Below, piece by piece: positions 1 to 5,932 of a DNA stretch of 5,932 bases. The translations under genes were made by a program, and so were the position numbers. Numbering within the stretch: position 1 is the stretch's first letter; every line of letters begins with the position of its first letter. The DNA is from Dorea sp. CAG:317 (lineage in GTDB: Bacteria > Bacillota > Clostridia > Lachnospirales > Lachnospiraceae), in assembly GCA_000433535.1 (NCBI GenBank), contig FR892680.1, forward strand, positions 175,923-181,854. The letters are read 5' to 3'. The notes beneath the pieces are model-generated. The model saw only the letters and a list, made by a program, of their open reading frames with translations, did not search any database and was not told the DNA's origin.

Positions 1-1904
1 CGATAATTCATCTCTTCTTCATAGAAGCTCTCGTAATCCTGTCTCGCTGCGGTCTGGATACTGTAATGTTCCGGATTGTATGTCTGGATCACTACTTCAC
101 CTTTCTCCCGTCCTCTTCCCGCTCGCCCGCAGGCTTGCGACAACAGCTGGAAGGTCCGTTCTGCAGACTGATAATGGTTAGAATATAATGACATATCTGC
201 CGCCAGTATGCCTACCAGAGTCACCTGCGGAAAATCATGCCCTTTCACGATCATCTGCGTACCGATGAGAATATCTGCTTCCTCTGCCGCAAATGCCGAC
301 AGTATCTTCTCATGGCTGTCCTTTTTCTTGGTCGTGTCCATATCCATGCGAAGTACCCTTGCCGCCGGAAACATCTTCGTCACCAGTTCTTCAATCTGCT
401 GTGTACCGGCGCGAAACCCTCCGATATAATGAGAGCCACACTCCGGGCAGGAAGTCATGGAAGGTCTTTCATAGCCGCAATAGTGACAGACAAGCTTCCC
501 GTTTTTGTGGGCGGACAGCGCCACATCGCAATGAGGACATTTTACAACATAGCCACATTCCCTGCAAGAAACAAATCCTGCATAGCCTCGACGGTTCAAA
601 AACAGCATGATCTGTTGCTTTTTTGCCAGTCTGTCTTCTATCATTTCTTTCAATCTGTCACTGATGATCGAACGGTTGCCATGCTTTAATTCTTCCCTCA
701 TATCTACTGTATATACTTCCGGAAGGCTCTGAGCAGTTGCCCTGTTCTTTAATTCCAGCAGTGTATATTCTCCCAGCCTGCACCGATAAAATGCTTCCAA
801 TGAAGGAGTTGCTGATCCAAGGACTACACTGGCTCCCTCTAACTTTGCACGCCGAATCGCAGTCTCTCTTGCGTGATACCTTGGCACCTGTTCGCTCTTA
901 TATGTGGTCTCATGCTCCTCGTCGATCACGATAAGCCCCAGATTCTCAAAAGGTGTAAATAACGCAGATCTTGGACCGATCATAACGTCTACCTCGCCTC
1001 GTTTTACCCGTTCCATCTGGTCAGACCGTTCTCCCTGTGAGAGTCTTGAATTCAGGATAGATACACGATTTCCGAATCTGTTATAAAACCGAAGCACCGT
1101 CTGATACGTAAGAGCAATCTCAGGGATCAGTACAATCGCCTGCTTCCCGCTCTCAACAACATGCCGGATCATTTGCATATATACTTCTGTTTTTCCGCTT
1201 CCGGTCACTCCATAGACAAGATACGTGTTCCTGTAACCATTCTCATAATCTTGTGCAAAAACAGAAACCGCCTGCTCCTGCTCCTTCGTAAGAATTGTTT
1301 CTTTCTCTTCTGTCCTGCGGTAACATAACGGATTTCGAAGTGCATCCTGAGATTCGATAAGGAGAATTCCCTGCTCTTCCATTGCACGAAGAACCGACAA
1401 CGTCACATGAAGCTTCTTCGTCAGTAGTTCATAATCCTGACACGGCTGATCAAGAAGTCCTGCCAACACTCTCGCCCTTGCTTTCTGGTTCTTATGAAGG
1501 AAGATATCCAACCTTTCTCTCCCCTCTTCTTCTGAAAGTAAGAGCCGGACAGTTCGCTTCTTCTTAATCTTCTCCTGCTTCTTGATCGGAAGCACCGTTC
1601 GAAGCGCCTGAATCATCGTTCCTCCATAGGATTCTTTCATCCACGCAGCAAGCGCCACAAGCTTTGACTCAATCGCCCGCTTATCTTCTGCCCGACGCAA
1701 AATGAACTTGATCTTATCTTCATCGTAATCCGCAGTTTCGGAAAAACCGATCACGTAGCCGCCTGTCTCTTTATTTCCTCTTCCAAAGGGCACGATGACT
1801 TCTGTTCCAACTTCAAGTATCCCCTCAAGCTCTGAGGGGATACGGTACTGAAATACTTTATCCAGTTTTTCATGGGTAATGTCGATAATAATATCCGCGT
1901 ACAT
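1..1904 (-). CDS. priA: Primosomal protein N' (PriA), replication restart 3'-5' helicase; C-terminus beyond the left edge
   Basis: PriA recognises stalled or repaired forks and reloads the replicative helicase. The frame was read codon by codon through most of its length and has no stop or frameshift for 634 codons. Visible parts, by residue: an N-terminal DNA-binding part starting MYADIIIDITHEKLDKVFQY with VPFGRG near 40-45; Walker A GVTGSGKTE with Lys238; Walker B DEEH at 328-331; GSATPS at 363-368; eight zinc cysteines in four CxxC pairs (447/450, 456/459, 473/476, 486/489); GTQMIVKGHDF from 548; and motif VI QACGRAGR around 590-597. The family is usually about 730-750 residues, so roughly 100 C-terminal residues are missing only because of the window edge. 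The start is ATG at 1904-1902, with AAAGGAG four bases upstream, inside the last codons of murE. The alanine that commonly precedes GRAGR in PriA is Cys592 here. Identification is very secure. Confidence 0.96.
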   Translation of the reverse strand, partial: MYADIIIDITHEKLDKVFQYRIPSELEGILEVGTEVIVPFGRGNKETGGYVIGFSETADYDEDKIKFILRRAEDKRAIESKLVALAAWMKESYGGTMIQALRTVLPIKKQEKIKKKRTVRLLLSEEEGRERLDIFLHKNQKARARVLAGLLDQPCQDYELLTKKLHVTLSVLRAMEEQGILLIESQDALRNPLCYRRTEEKETILTKEQEQAVSVFAQDYENGYRNTYLVYGVTGSGKTEVYMQMIRHVVESGKQAIVLIPEIALTYQTVLRFYNRFGNRVSILNSRLSQGERSDQMERVKRGEVDVMIGPRSALFTPFENLGLIVIDEEHETTYKSEQVPRYHARETAIRRAKLEGASVVLGSATPSLEAFYRCRLGEYTLLELKNRATAQSLPEVYTVDMREELKHGNRSIISDRLKEMIEDRLAKKQQIMLFLNRRGYAGFVSCRECGYVVKCPHCDVALSAHKNGKLVCHYCGYERPSMTSCPECGSHYIGGFRAGTQQIEELVTKMFPAARVLRMDMDTTKKKDSHEKILSAFAAEEADILIGTQMIVKGHDFPQVTLVGILAADMSLYSNHYQSAERTFQLLSQACGRAGRGREKGEVVIQTYNPEHYSIQTAARQDYESFYEEEMNY

Positions 1905-1921
1905 TTTACTCCTTTAATTCG
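1902..1921 (-). promoter_or_regulatory. priA ribosome binding site inside the 3' end of murE
   Basis: On the minus strand the murE end reads GAATTAAAGGAGTAA, followed by one A and then the priA ATG. The AAAGGAG needed by priA is formed by the last two sense codons of murE. This decides the priA start and suggests that terminating murE ribosomes re-initiate on priA. The coupling itself is inferred. Confidence 0.75.
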
Positions 1922-3369
1922 TCCAATACTTCCTGAATGAGCACACGGTCATCCATGTCATATTTCACACCCTTGATCTCCTGATAAGTCTCATGGCCTT
2001 TTCCGGCAAGAATGATCACATCGCCTTTCTGTCCATGCTCGATAGCATAGCGAATGGCTTCTTTCCGGTCACAGATGTCAATGTATTTTCCATCTGTCTT
2101 CTTGATACCGGTAATAATATCTTCGATAATCTCCTGCGGTTCTTCAAACCTTGGATTATCAGAAGTGATGATGGTAAAATCAGAAAGCTTTCCTGACACT
2201 TCTCCCATCTCGTATCGTCTTGTCTTGGAACGATTTCCGCCACAGCCAAATACAGTAACAATGCGTCCCGGATTGTAATCTCTGAGCGTATGAAGAAGAC
2301 TTTCAAGGCTCATGGCATTATGAGCGTAATCAATCATTAACGCAAAATCATCCGATACTTTGATCATCTCAATACGCCCTTTTACTTTCGCTACTTTCAG
2401 CGCCTTCTTGATCGTCTCTACCGGCACGTCAAAATGTCTGCACACGGCAATCGCGGTCAGAGAATTGTACACACTGAACTCACCCGGAATATCGATCTCC
2501 ACATCAAAATCCATAAGGCCCTCTACTTTGTATTTCATTCCCAGATATCCCGGTCTTGACACATGTTCTACATCTACCGCGCGAAGATCTGCTTTCTCGG
2601 AAAATCCGAAAGTCTCAACCTTACAGGTTGCGAAGCGGAACACGTCCTCAAACCACTTGTCGTCTATATTGGCAATTCCAAGCTTACACTGGGTAAATAA
2701 AATACCTTTGCAGCGCTTGTAATCTTCAAAATCTTTATGCTCATTTGGTCCGATATGATCTTCTCCGAGGTTGGTGAAAATACCGATCTCAAACTCAATT
2801 CCCGCAGTTCTGTGAAGCATCAGTCCCTGTGAAGAAACCTCCATTACAACGCTGTCACATCCTGCCTCTACCATTTCTGCAAAATATTTATGGATTGTGT
2901 AAGATTCCGGTGTTGTATTGCTTGCCGGAATTGTCTTATCTCCAATGATCGTCTCAATGGTACCGATAAGTCCCACCTTATGACCGACACCTTCCAAAAT
3001 GGATTTTACCATGTAGGTGGTCGTCGTCTTTCCCTTTGTTCCGGTAATTCCAATCACATTGAGCTTCTTTGCCGGATAGCCAAAATAAGCCGCTGACATA
3101 AGGGCAAGCGCATATCTGGTGTCGTCCACATGAATCACCGTCATTCCTTCCGGTGCATTTACCGAACGTTCTACGATGACTGCTGCCGCTCCTTTTGACG
3201 CTACATCTTCTATATATTCATGTCCATCTGTCACTGCCCCGGCAATACAGACGAACACACTTCCTTCCTTTACCTTTCTGGAATCATTGATAAGCTCCGT
3301 TACCTCTATGTCGTCACTTCCCTGACAGACTTCATATTCCAGATGCTCTAACAGATATGATAATTTCAT
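1906..3369 (-). CDS. murE: UDP-N-acetylmuramoyl-L-alanyl-D-glutamate--2,6-diaminopimelate ligase
   Basis: This cytoplasmic Mur ligase adds the third stem-peptide residue to UDP-MurNAc-L-Ala-D-Glu, using ATP. It has 487 residues, normal for the family. The order is an N-terminal UDP-substrate domain (about 1-100), a central ATPase domain with GTKGKTTT at 110-117, and a C-terminal domain. Other marks are FGCGGNRSKTRR at 374-385, DNPR at 404-407 and GKGHE at 456-460. DNPR is the established signature for meso-diaminopimelate rather than lysine. Lys221 in KRCKGILF sits where the family has its carbamylated lysine. The usual DHLDxHG segment is replaced by DHIGPNEHKDFEDY from residue 204, so this is a divergent clostridial-type enzyme. 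The start is ATG at 3369-3367, with AAGGAG seven bases upstream. It leads an operon with priA, whose start follows its stop after one base. Regulation is probably by the extended -10 promoter upstream. Confidence 0.95.
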   Translation of the reverse strand: MKLSYLLEHLEYEVCQGSDDIEVTELINDSRKVKEGSVFVCIAGAVTDGHEYIEDVASKGAAAVIVERSVNAPEGMTVIHVDDTRYALALMSAAYFGYPAKKLNVIGITGTKGKTTTTYMVKSILEGVGHKVGLIGTIETIIGDKTIPASNTTPESYTIHKYFAEMVEAGCDSVVMEVSSQGLMLHRTAGIEFEIGIFTNLGEDHIGPNEHKDFEDYKRCKGILFTQCKLGIANIDDKWFEDVFRFATCKVETFGFSEKADLRAVDVEHVSRPGYLGMKYKVEGLMDFDVEIDIPGEFSVYNSLTAIAVCRHFDVPVETIKKALKVAKVKGRIEMIKVSDDFALMIDYAHNAMSLESLLHTLRDYNPGRIVTVFGCGGNRSKTRRYEMGEVSGKLSDFTIITSDNPRFEEPQEIIEDIITGIKKTDGKYIDICDRKEAIRYAIEHGQKGDVIILAGKGHETYQEIKGVKYDMDDRVLIQEVLDELKE

Positions 3370-3404
3370 AACAGCACTCCTTCATTTTTTTTACTTTTAT
3401 ATTG

Positions 3405-3432
3405 AGTATACCATTTTTTCCGTATACAGCAA
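3405..3432 (-). promoter_or_regulatory. Extended -10 promoter for murE-priA
   Basis: On the minus strand, TATACT (3410-3405) is preceded directly by TGG (3413-3411), giving the extended -10 form TGnTATACT. A weak -35 candidate TTGCTG (3432-3427) lies 16 bases upstream. The implied start near 3398 leaves a leader of about 28 bases before the murE ATG, with AAGGAG well placed. The call rests on consensus match only. Confidence 0.6.
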
Positions 3433-3443
3433 AGGATAATTTG

Positions 3444-3452
3444 TGTTATACT
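3444..3452 (+). promoter_or_regulatory. Extended -10 promoter for pepT
   Basis: The plus strand has TGTTATACT, which is TGn directly followed by a TATACT -10 hexamer at 3447-3452. No good -35 is seen at 16-18 bases, as is common for extended -10 promoters. The implied start near 3459 leaves a leader of about 33 bases, containing the AAAAGGGG ribosome site at 3475-3482. An alternative -10, GATAAT at 3435-3440, has no better -35. Confidence 0.5.
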
Positions 3453-3491
3453 GCTATACAGAATTTATATTTAGAAAAGGGGAATGTAATC

Positions 3492-4709
3492 GTGAAAGCT
3501 TATGAAAGATTATTAAAGTATGTGGTTGTCCGCACACCGAGTGACGAAAACAGTGACACTGTACCGTCTTCCAAGTGCCAGTTTGACCTTGCACATCTGT
3601 TGGAAGAGGAAATGAAAGCACTTGGTCTGACCGATGTTTATCTGGACGACCAGTGTTACCTCTATGGTAAATTACCTGCAACAGAAGGTTTGGAAGACAA
3701 GCCTGCTATTGGCTTTATTGCACACATGGATACTGTTTCTGACTTCTGTGACCATGATATCACACCAGTGATCACAGAGAATTATAACGGAGAAGATCTG
3801 GTTCTTGGAACAAGCGGTCTTACCTTAAGTACAGAAACATTTCCACACCTTAAGGATTTAAAAGGACGCACACTCATCACTTCTGATGGAACAACTGTAC
3901 TGGGCGCGGATGACAAAGCAGGAATCGCAGAGATTCTCACTGTGATCGAACAGTTACAGGAACAGAACATCCCACATGGTCCAATCTGCGTTGCATTTAC
4001 ACCGGATGAAGAAATCGGCACCGGCGCTTCCCATTTTGATGTGGAACGCTTTGGCGCAGATTACGGATATACACTGGACGGAGACACCGAGGGAGAGATC
4101 CAGTACGAAAACTTCAATGCATGCAAAGCATGTTTTGACATTACAGGAGTAAGTGTTCATCCGGGTTCTTCCAAAGATACGATGATTAACGCCTCCCTTG
4201 TTGCCATGGAGATCAACAGTCTCCTTCCAGGCATGGAGACTCCGCGCGGCACAGAAGATTATGAGGGATTCTATCATCTTGTATCTATGTCCGGTGACTG
4301 TTCTAAGGCTCAGTTAAACTACATTGTCAGAGACCATGACAAGAACTACTTCGAAGCAAGAAAGCGTACTTTAACTCTGATTGAAAAGAATCTGAACGCA
4401 AAATGGGGGGAAGGAACTGTAAAACTTACCCTCACTGACCAGTATAAAAACATGGCTGAAATCATTGCCGGATGCATGCATCTTATCGACAATGCAAAAC
4501 AAGCCTGTGAAAATGCCGGAATTGAAGCACTCATACTTCCAATCCGCGGAGGCACAGACGGATGTCAGTTAAGCTTCAAAGGACTTCCATGTCCGAACCT
4601 TGGAACCGGCGGACACGCTTACCACGGTCCTTACGAACACATCACGATCGAAGGCATGGACAAAGCGGTTGCTATGGTAACAGAACTGGTAAAACTTTAC
4701 ACAAAATAA
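3492..4709 (+). CDS. pepT: Peptidase T (tripeptide aminopeptidase, M20B family)
   Basis: PepT is a cytoplasmic two-zinc enzyme that removes the N-terminal residue from tripeptides, finishing peptide breakdown. The protein is 405 residues, the family norm. In the GTG-start numbering the metal and catalytic residues fall at His78 and Asp80 (HMDT), Asp140 (GADDKAG), Glu173/Glu174 (PDEEIGTGA), Asp196 (TLDGD) and His378 (AYHGPYEH). These match the well-studied E. coli positions almost exactly (78, 140, 174, 196, 379). That agreement, and AAAAGGGG nine bases upstream of GTG 3492, fix the start. The in-frame ATG at 3402 would add 30 residues read through the promoter region and is rejected. The M20 dimerisation domain lies roughly between residues 205 and 315. 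The gene is divergent from murE and is followed after 21 bases by a small membrane protein gene, probably on the same transcript. Confidence 0.95.
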   Translation: MKAYERLLKYVVVRTPSDENSDTVPSSKCQFDLAHLLEEEMKALGLTDVYLDDQCYLYGKLPATEGLEDKPAIGFIAHMDTVSDFCDHDITPVITENYNGEDLVLGTSGLTLSTETFPHLKDLKGRTLITSDGTTVLGADDKAGIAEILTVIEQLQEQNIPHGPICVAFTPDEEIGTGASHFDVERFGADYGYTLDGDTEGEIQYENFNACKACFDITGVSVHPGSSKDTMINASLVAMEINSLLPGMETPRGTEDYEGFYHLVSMSGDCSKAQLNYIVRDHDKNYFEARKRTLTLIEKNLNAKWGEGTVKLTLTDQYKNMAEIIAGCMHLIDNAKQACENAGIEALILPIRGGTDGCQLSFKGLPCPNLGTGGHAYHGPYEHITIEGMDKAVAMVTELVKLYTK

Positions 4710-4730
4710 AAAACTAAAGAGGTTAGAAAC

Positions 4731-4901
4731 ATGTGGTTATTTAAAAGACTGGCGCTGTTCCTTGGCGCCATCCTAATCGCCGCTATCGCAGGATTCTTCA
4801 TTCTGCCGGGTGCAAGTCAGACAGAAATTGTCTTATTCATCGTGGGCTGTGTAGCCCTTGGCGATATCACTTACTATCTGGACAAGAAATATTTCCAGTA
4901 A
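4731..4901 (+). CDS. Small two-helix membrane protein of unknown function
   Basis: This short frame encodes 56 residues, beginning MWLFKRLALF and ending YYLDKKYFQ. It starts with ATG eight bases after AAGAGG (4717-4722), and the start is 21 bases after the pepT stop. Two hydrophobic stretches are visible, about residues 7-26 and 32-50, separated by a short PGASQTE turn. Lys5-Arg6 precede the first helix and Asp-Lys-Lys follow the second, so by the positive-inside rule both ends are probably cytoplasmic. There is no signal peptidase site, cysteine pair or known motif. The good ribosome site, tight spacing and hydrophobic pattern support a real gene. I do not recognise a family, and any functional link to PepT is only positional. 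Confidence 0.75.
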   Translation: MWLFKRLALFLGAILIAAIAGFFILPGASQTEIVLFIVGCVALGDITYYLDKKYFQ

Positions 4902-4913
4902 GAGCATGAAAAT

Positions 4914-4940
4914 GGGGACGGGTTTTCAAAACCCGTCCCC
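4914..4940. terminator. Perfect palindromic hairpin between convergent genes, probable bidirectional terminator
   Basis: The arms GGGGACGGGTTTT (4914-4926) and AAAACCCGTCCCC (4928-4940) are perfect 13-base complements around a single C. The inner T/A part would form the loop and the GC-rich outer nine pairs the stem. It lies 12 bases after the small membrane protein stop and 10 bases beyond the yitT stop, so it can serve both strands. The U-tracts are poor on both sides (TGCTTTACTT on plus, ATTTTCATG on minus). An outer pair, GAGCAT (4902-4907) with ATGCTC (4953-4958), could extend the structure. Confidence 0.7.
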
Positions 4941-4950
4941 TGCTTTACTT

Positions 4951-5814
4951 CTATGCTCCGTGAGGCTTAAATCCTTCGCCTCTTACTTCATTGGATTCCA
5001 TCATAATGAGGAATGCTTTTTCATCCTCGTCTTTGACCGCCTTCTGTACATTGTACATTTCTTTATTGCTGCACGCACACATTACAACCAGTTTATCATC
5101 CCTTGAGAAGCTTCCTTCCGCCTTTAAGAAAGTACATCCTCTTGCTGTCATTTCGTCAATCCGTTTTGCAACTTCCGGTCCTTTGTCCGTAACGATCAGC
5201 GCCATCTTACCGGCATCAATACCGTACATCACTTTGTCTACTACAACAGTCAAAATATAAGTCAAGATCAAACCGTAAATAATACTGTCAATATCCCCGA
5301 AGATCAAACCACCTGTCACAACGATCACAAGGTCTGTCACGAAAGTAATCTTTCCGATAGAAAGATGCGGCTTTAACGCCCGCACTGACATGATTACAAA
5401 ATCCGCTCCGCCTGTAGATGTGTTGCGAAGATAAATGATCGCATAGCCAAGTCCCGAAAATACACCGGCGCAGATCGCAGACAATAATCTGTCTCCTTCA
5501 TATACCGGAAACATTGGCGCAATGAAGTCCATAAGAGGCCACTGGATCAGCATCGTCTTCAATGAACGAAGAAGAAACTTCTTACCTAAGACTTTATAAC
5601 ATAAAATAATAATCGGAATGTTGAGCACAATGGTCATCGTACCAATCGGTAAACCGAATAAATGATAAAAGATCAAAGCAACACCGGAAATACCTGCTAC
5701 CGGAAATCCCGAATTGGCTGCAAAATTATAAACGCCAACTGCGATCAGCATATTTCCTACAATGTCCACCAGAATATCAATGGCAAACTCTTTAGATTTG
5801 TTCACATTTTTCAT
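4951..5814 (-). CDS. YitT family integral membrane protein (DUF161 plus DUF2179)
   Basis: The protein has 287 residues. The N-terminal two thirds are membrane-embedded, with hydrophobic segments at about 11-32, 36-55, 57-76, 80-100, 108-130, 152-172 and 176-195. The conserved glycine-rich STGGADF lies at 133-139. From about residue 200 there is a soluble DUF2179 domain (GKMALIVTDKGPEVAKRI, then RGCTFLKAEGSF), ending in the typical NEVRGEGF near the C-terminus. This architecture matches YitT proteins of Firmicutes; their transported substrate or role is not established. The start is ATG at 5814-5812, seven bases after AAGGAG. An in-frame GTG at 5832 would add six residues, but it overlaps that ribosome site, so it is rejected. 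The gene converges on pepT and the small membrane protein and appears to be transcribed alone. Confidence 0.9.
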   Translation of the reverse strand: MKNVNKSKEFAIDILVDIVGNMLIAVGVYNFAANSGFPVAGISGVALIFYHLFGLPIGTMTIVLNIPIIILCYKVLGKKFLLRSLKTMLIQWPLMDFIAPMFPVYEGDRLLSAICAGVFSGLGYAIIYLRNTSTGGADFVIMSVRALKPHLSIGKITFVTDLVIVVTGGLIFGDIDSIIYGLILTYILTVVVDKVMYGIDAGKMALIVTDKGPEVAKRIDEMTARGCTFLKAEGSFSRDDKLVVMCACSNKEMYNVQKAVKDEDEKAFLIMMESNEVRGEGFKPHGA

Positions 5815-5837
5815 AGACTCTCTCCTTTTCACATCAT

Positions 5838-5867
5838 TGTATATTGTATAAATTCCTCAGAGCTCAA
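5838..5867 (-). promoter_or_regulatory. Candidate promoter for the yitT-family gene
   Basis: On the minus strand, TTGAGC (5867-5862) lies 18 bases before TATACA (5843-5838). This would start transcription near 5831 and leave a very short leader carrying AAGGAG. A neighbouring TACAAT gives other registers with poorer spacing. The exact -10 is uncertain. Confidence 0.35.
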
Positions 5868-5932
5868 AAAAGCCCGCCGGATCGTTTTATCGCATCCTCG
5901 GCAATCGAGTAGGAGGGAAATTTAATTAAAAT
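5864..5932 (-). other. Unresolved right edge: possible C-terminal tail of a minus-strand gene or 5' leader of a plus-strand gene
   Basis: Two readings compete. On the minus strand one frame is open from the edge for 22 codons (reading ILIKFPSYSIAEDAIKRS, then GGLF) to a TGA at 5866-5864. This could be the end of a gene outside the window, but the T-tract of the terminator-like hairpin ends at the first base of that stop, which is odd for a coding end. On the plus strand, AGGAGGG at 5911-5917 is a strong ribosome-site match, and the final two bases AT could begin an ATG at a rather long 13-base spacing. Neither can be settled inside the window. Confidence 0.3.
5866..5902 (-). terminator. Terminator-like hairpin for a gene entering from the right
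   Basis: On the minus strand, GCC-GA-GGAT-G-CG (5902-5891) can pair with CG-ATCC-GGC (5884-5876) around the loop ATAAAA, leaving GA and G as bulges. GGGC and then six T residues (5871-5866) follow. The T-tract is convincing and the stem is imperfect. It would stop transcription arriving from the right just before the yitT promoter. Confidence 0.45.

Noticed and set aside
208..1567. Several plus-strand open frames of 60-150 codons
   Set aside because: They lie opposite priA, which has full motif support in the minus frame. Their products are low-complexity, Ser/Cys/Pro-rich and lack ribosome sites.
2016..2306. Second minus-strand frame of 96 codons inside murE
   Set aside because: It overlaps the conserved C-terminal domain of murE in another frame and has no independent support.
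2360..2722. Plus-strand frame of 120 codons and neighbouring frames across murE
   Set aside because: These are shadows of murE, with no recognisable domains or start signals.
3370..3491. T-box, riboswitch or other structured leader before murE or pepT
   Set aside because: The implied leaders are only about 28-33 bases, too short for such elements, and no anti-terminator structure is seen.
3454..4555. Minus-strand frames opposite pepT
   Set aside because: PepT is certain from its metal ligands, and the opposite frames give cysteine-rich, motif-free products.
4914..4940. CRISPR repeat or phage attachment site at the palindrome
   Set aside because: There is a single copy with no spacers, no tRNA and no integrase in the window.
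5662..5925. Plus-strand 87-codon frame across the yitT start
   Set aside because: It runs antisense through the first helices and the control region of the yitT-family gene and has no ribosome site or homology that I recognise.

Overview
The window looks like ordinary chromosomal DNA from a low-to-mid GC Gram-positive anaerobe of the Clostridia, most likely Lachnospiraceae. This is inferred from strong AGGAG-type ribosome sites, the murE-priA order, a MurE with the meso-diaminopimelate signature DNPR, and a YitT-family protein. I saw no phage, IS, CRISPR, tRNA or rRNA signal.

Layout, left to right. From the left edge to 1904, on the minus strand, lies priA (replication restart helicase). It is open across 634 codons and its C-terminus is cut off by the window edge. 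Its start lies one base after the stop codon of murE (1906-3369, minus), so the two form a tight and probably translationally coupled operon, murE then priA. A compact divergent control region follows (about 3370-3491), with extended -10 promoters on both strands. On the plus strand it feeds pepT (tripeptidase, GTG start at 3492) and a 56-residue, two-helix membrane protein of unknown function (4731-4901). That small operon runs head-on into a yitT-family membrane protein gene on the minus strand (4951-5814). Between them is a perfect 13-bp-arm palindrome, probably a two-way terminator and possibly a copy of a dispersed clostridial palindrome. The last 100 bases hold a probable yitT promoter, a terminator-like hairpin and an unresolved gene edge.

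Functionally this is housekeeping: cell-wall precursor synthesis (MurE), restart of stalled replication (PriA), peptide catabolism (PepT) and a poorly understood membrane protein (YitT). I found no convincing new multi-gene system. The least explained items are the small membrane protein after pepT, the intergenic palindrome, the closely packed divergent promoters with a TATACAG repeat, and the right edge.
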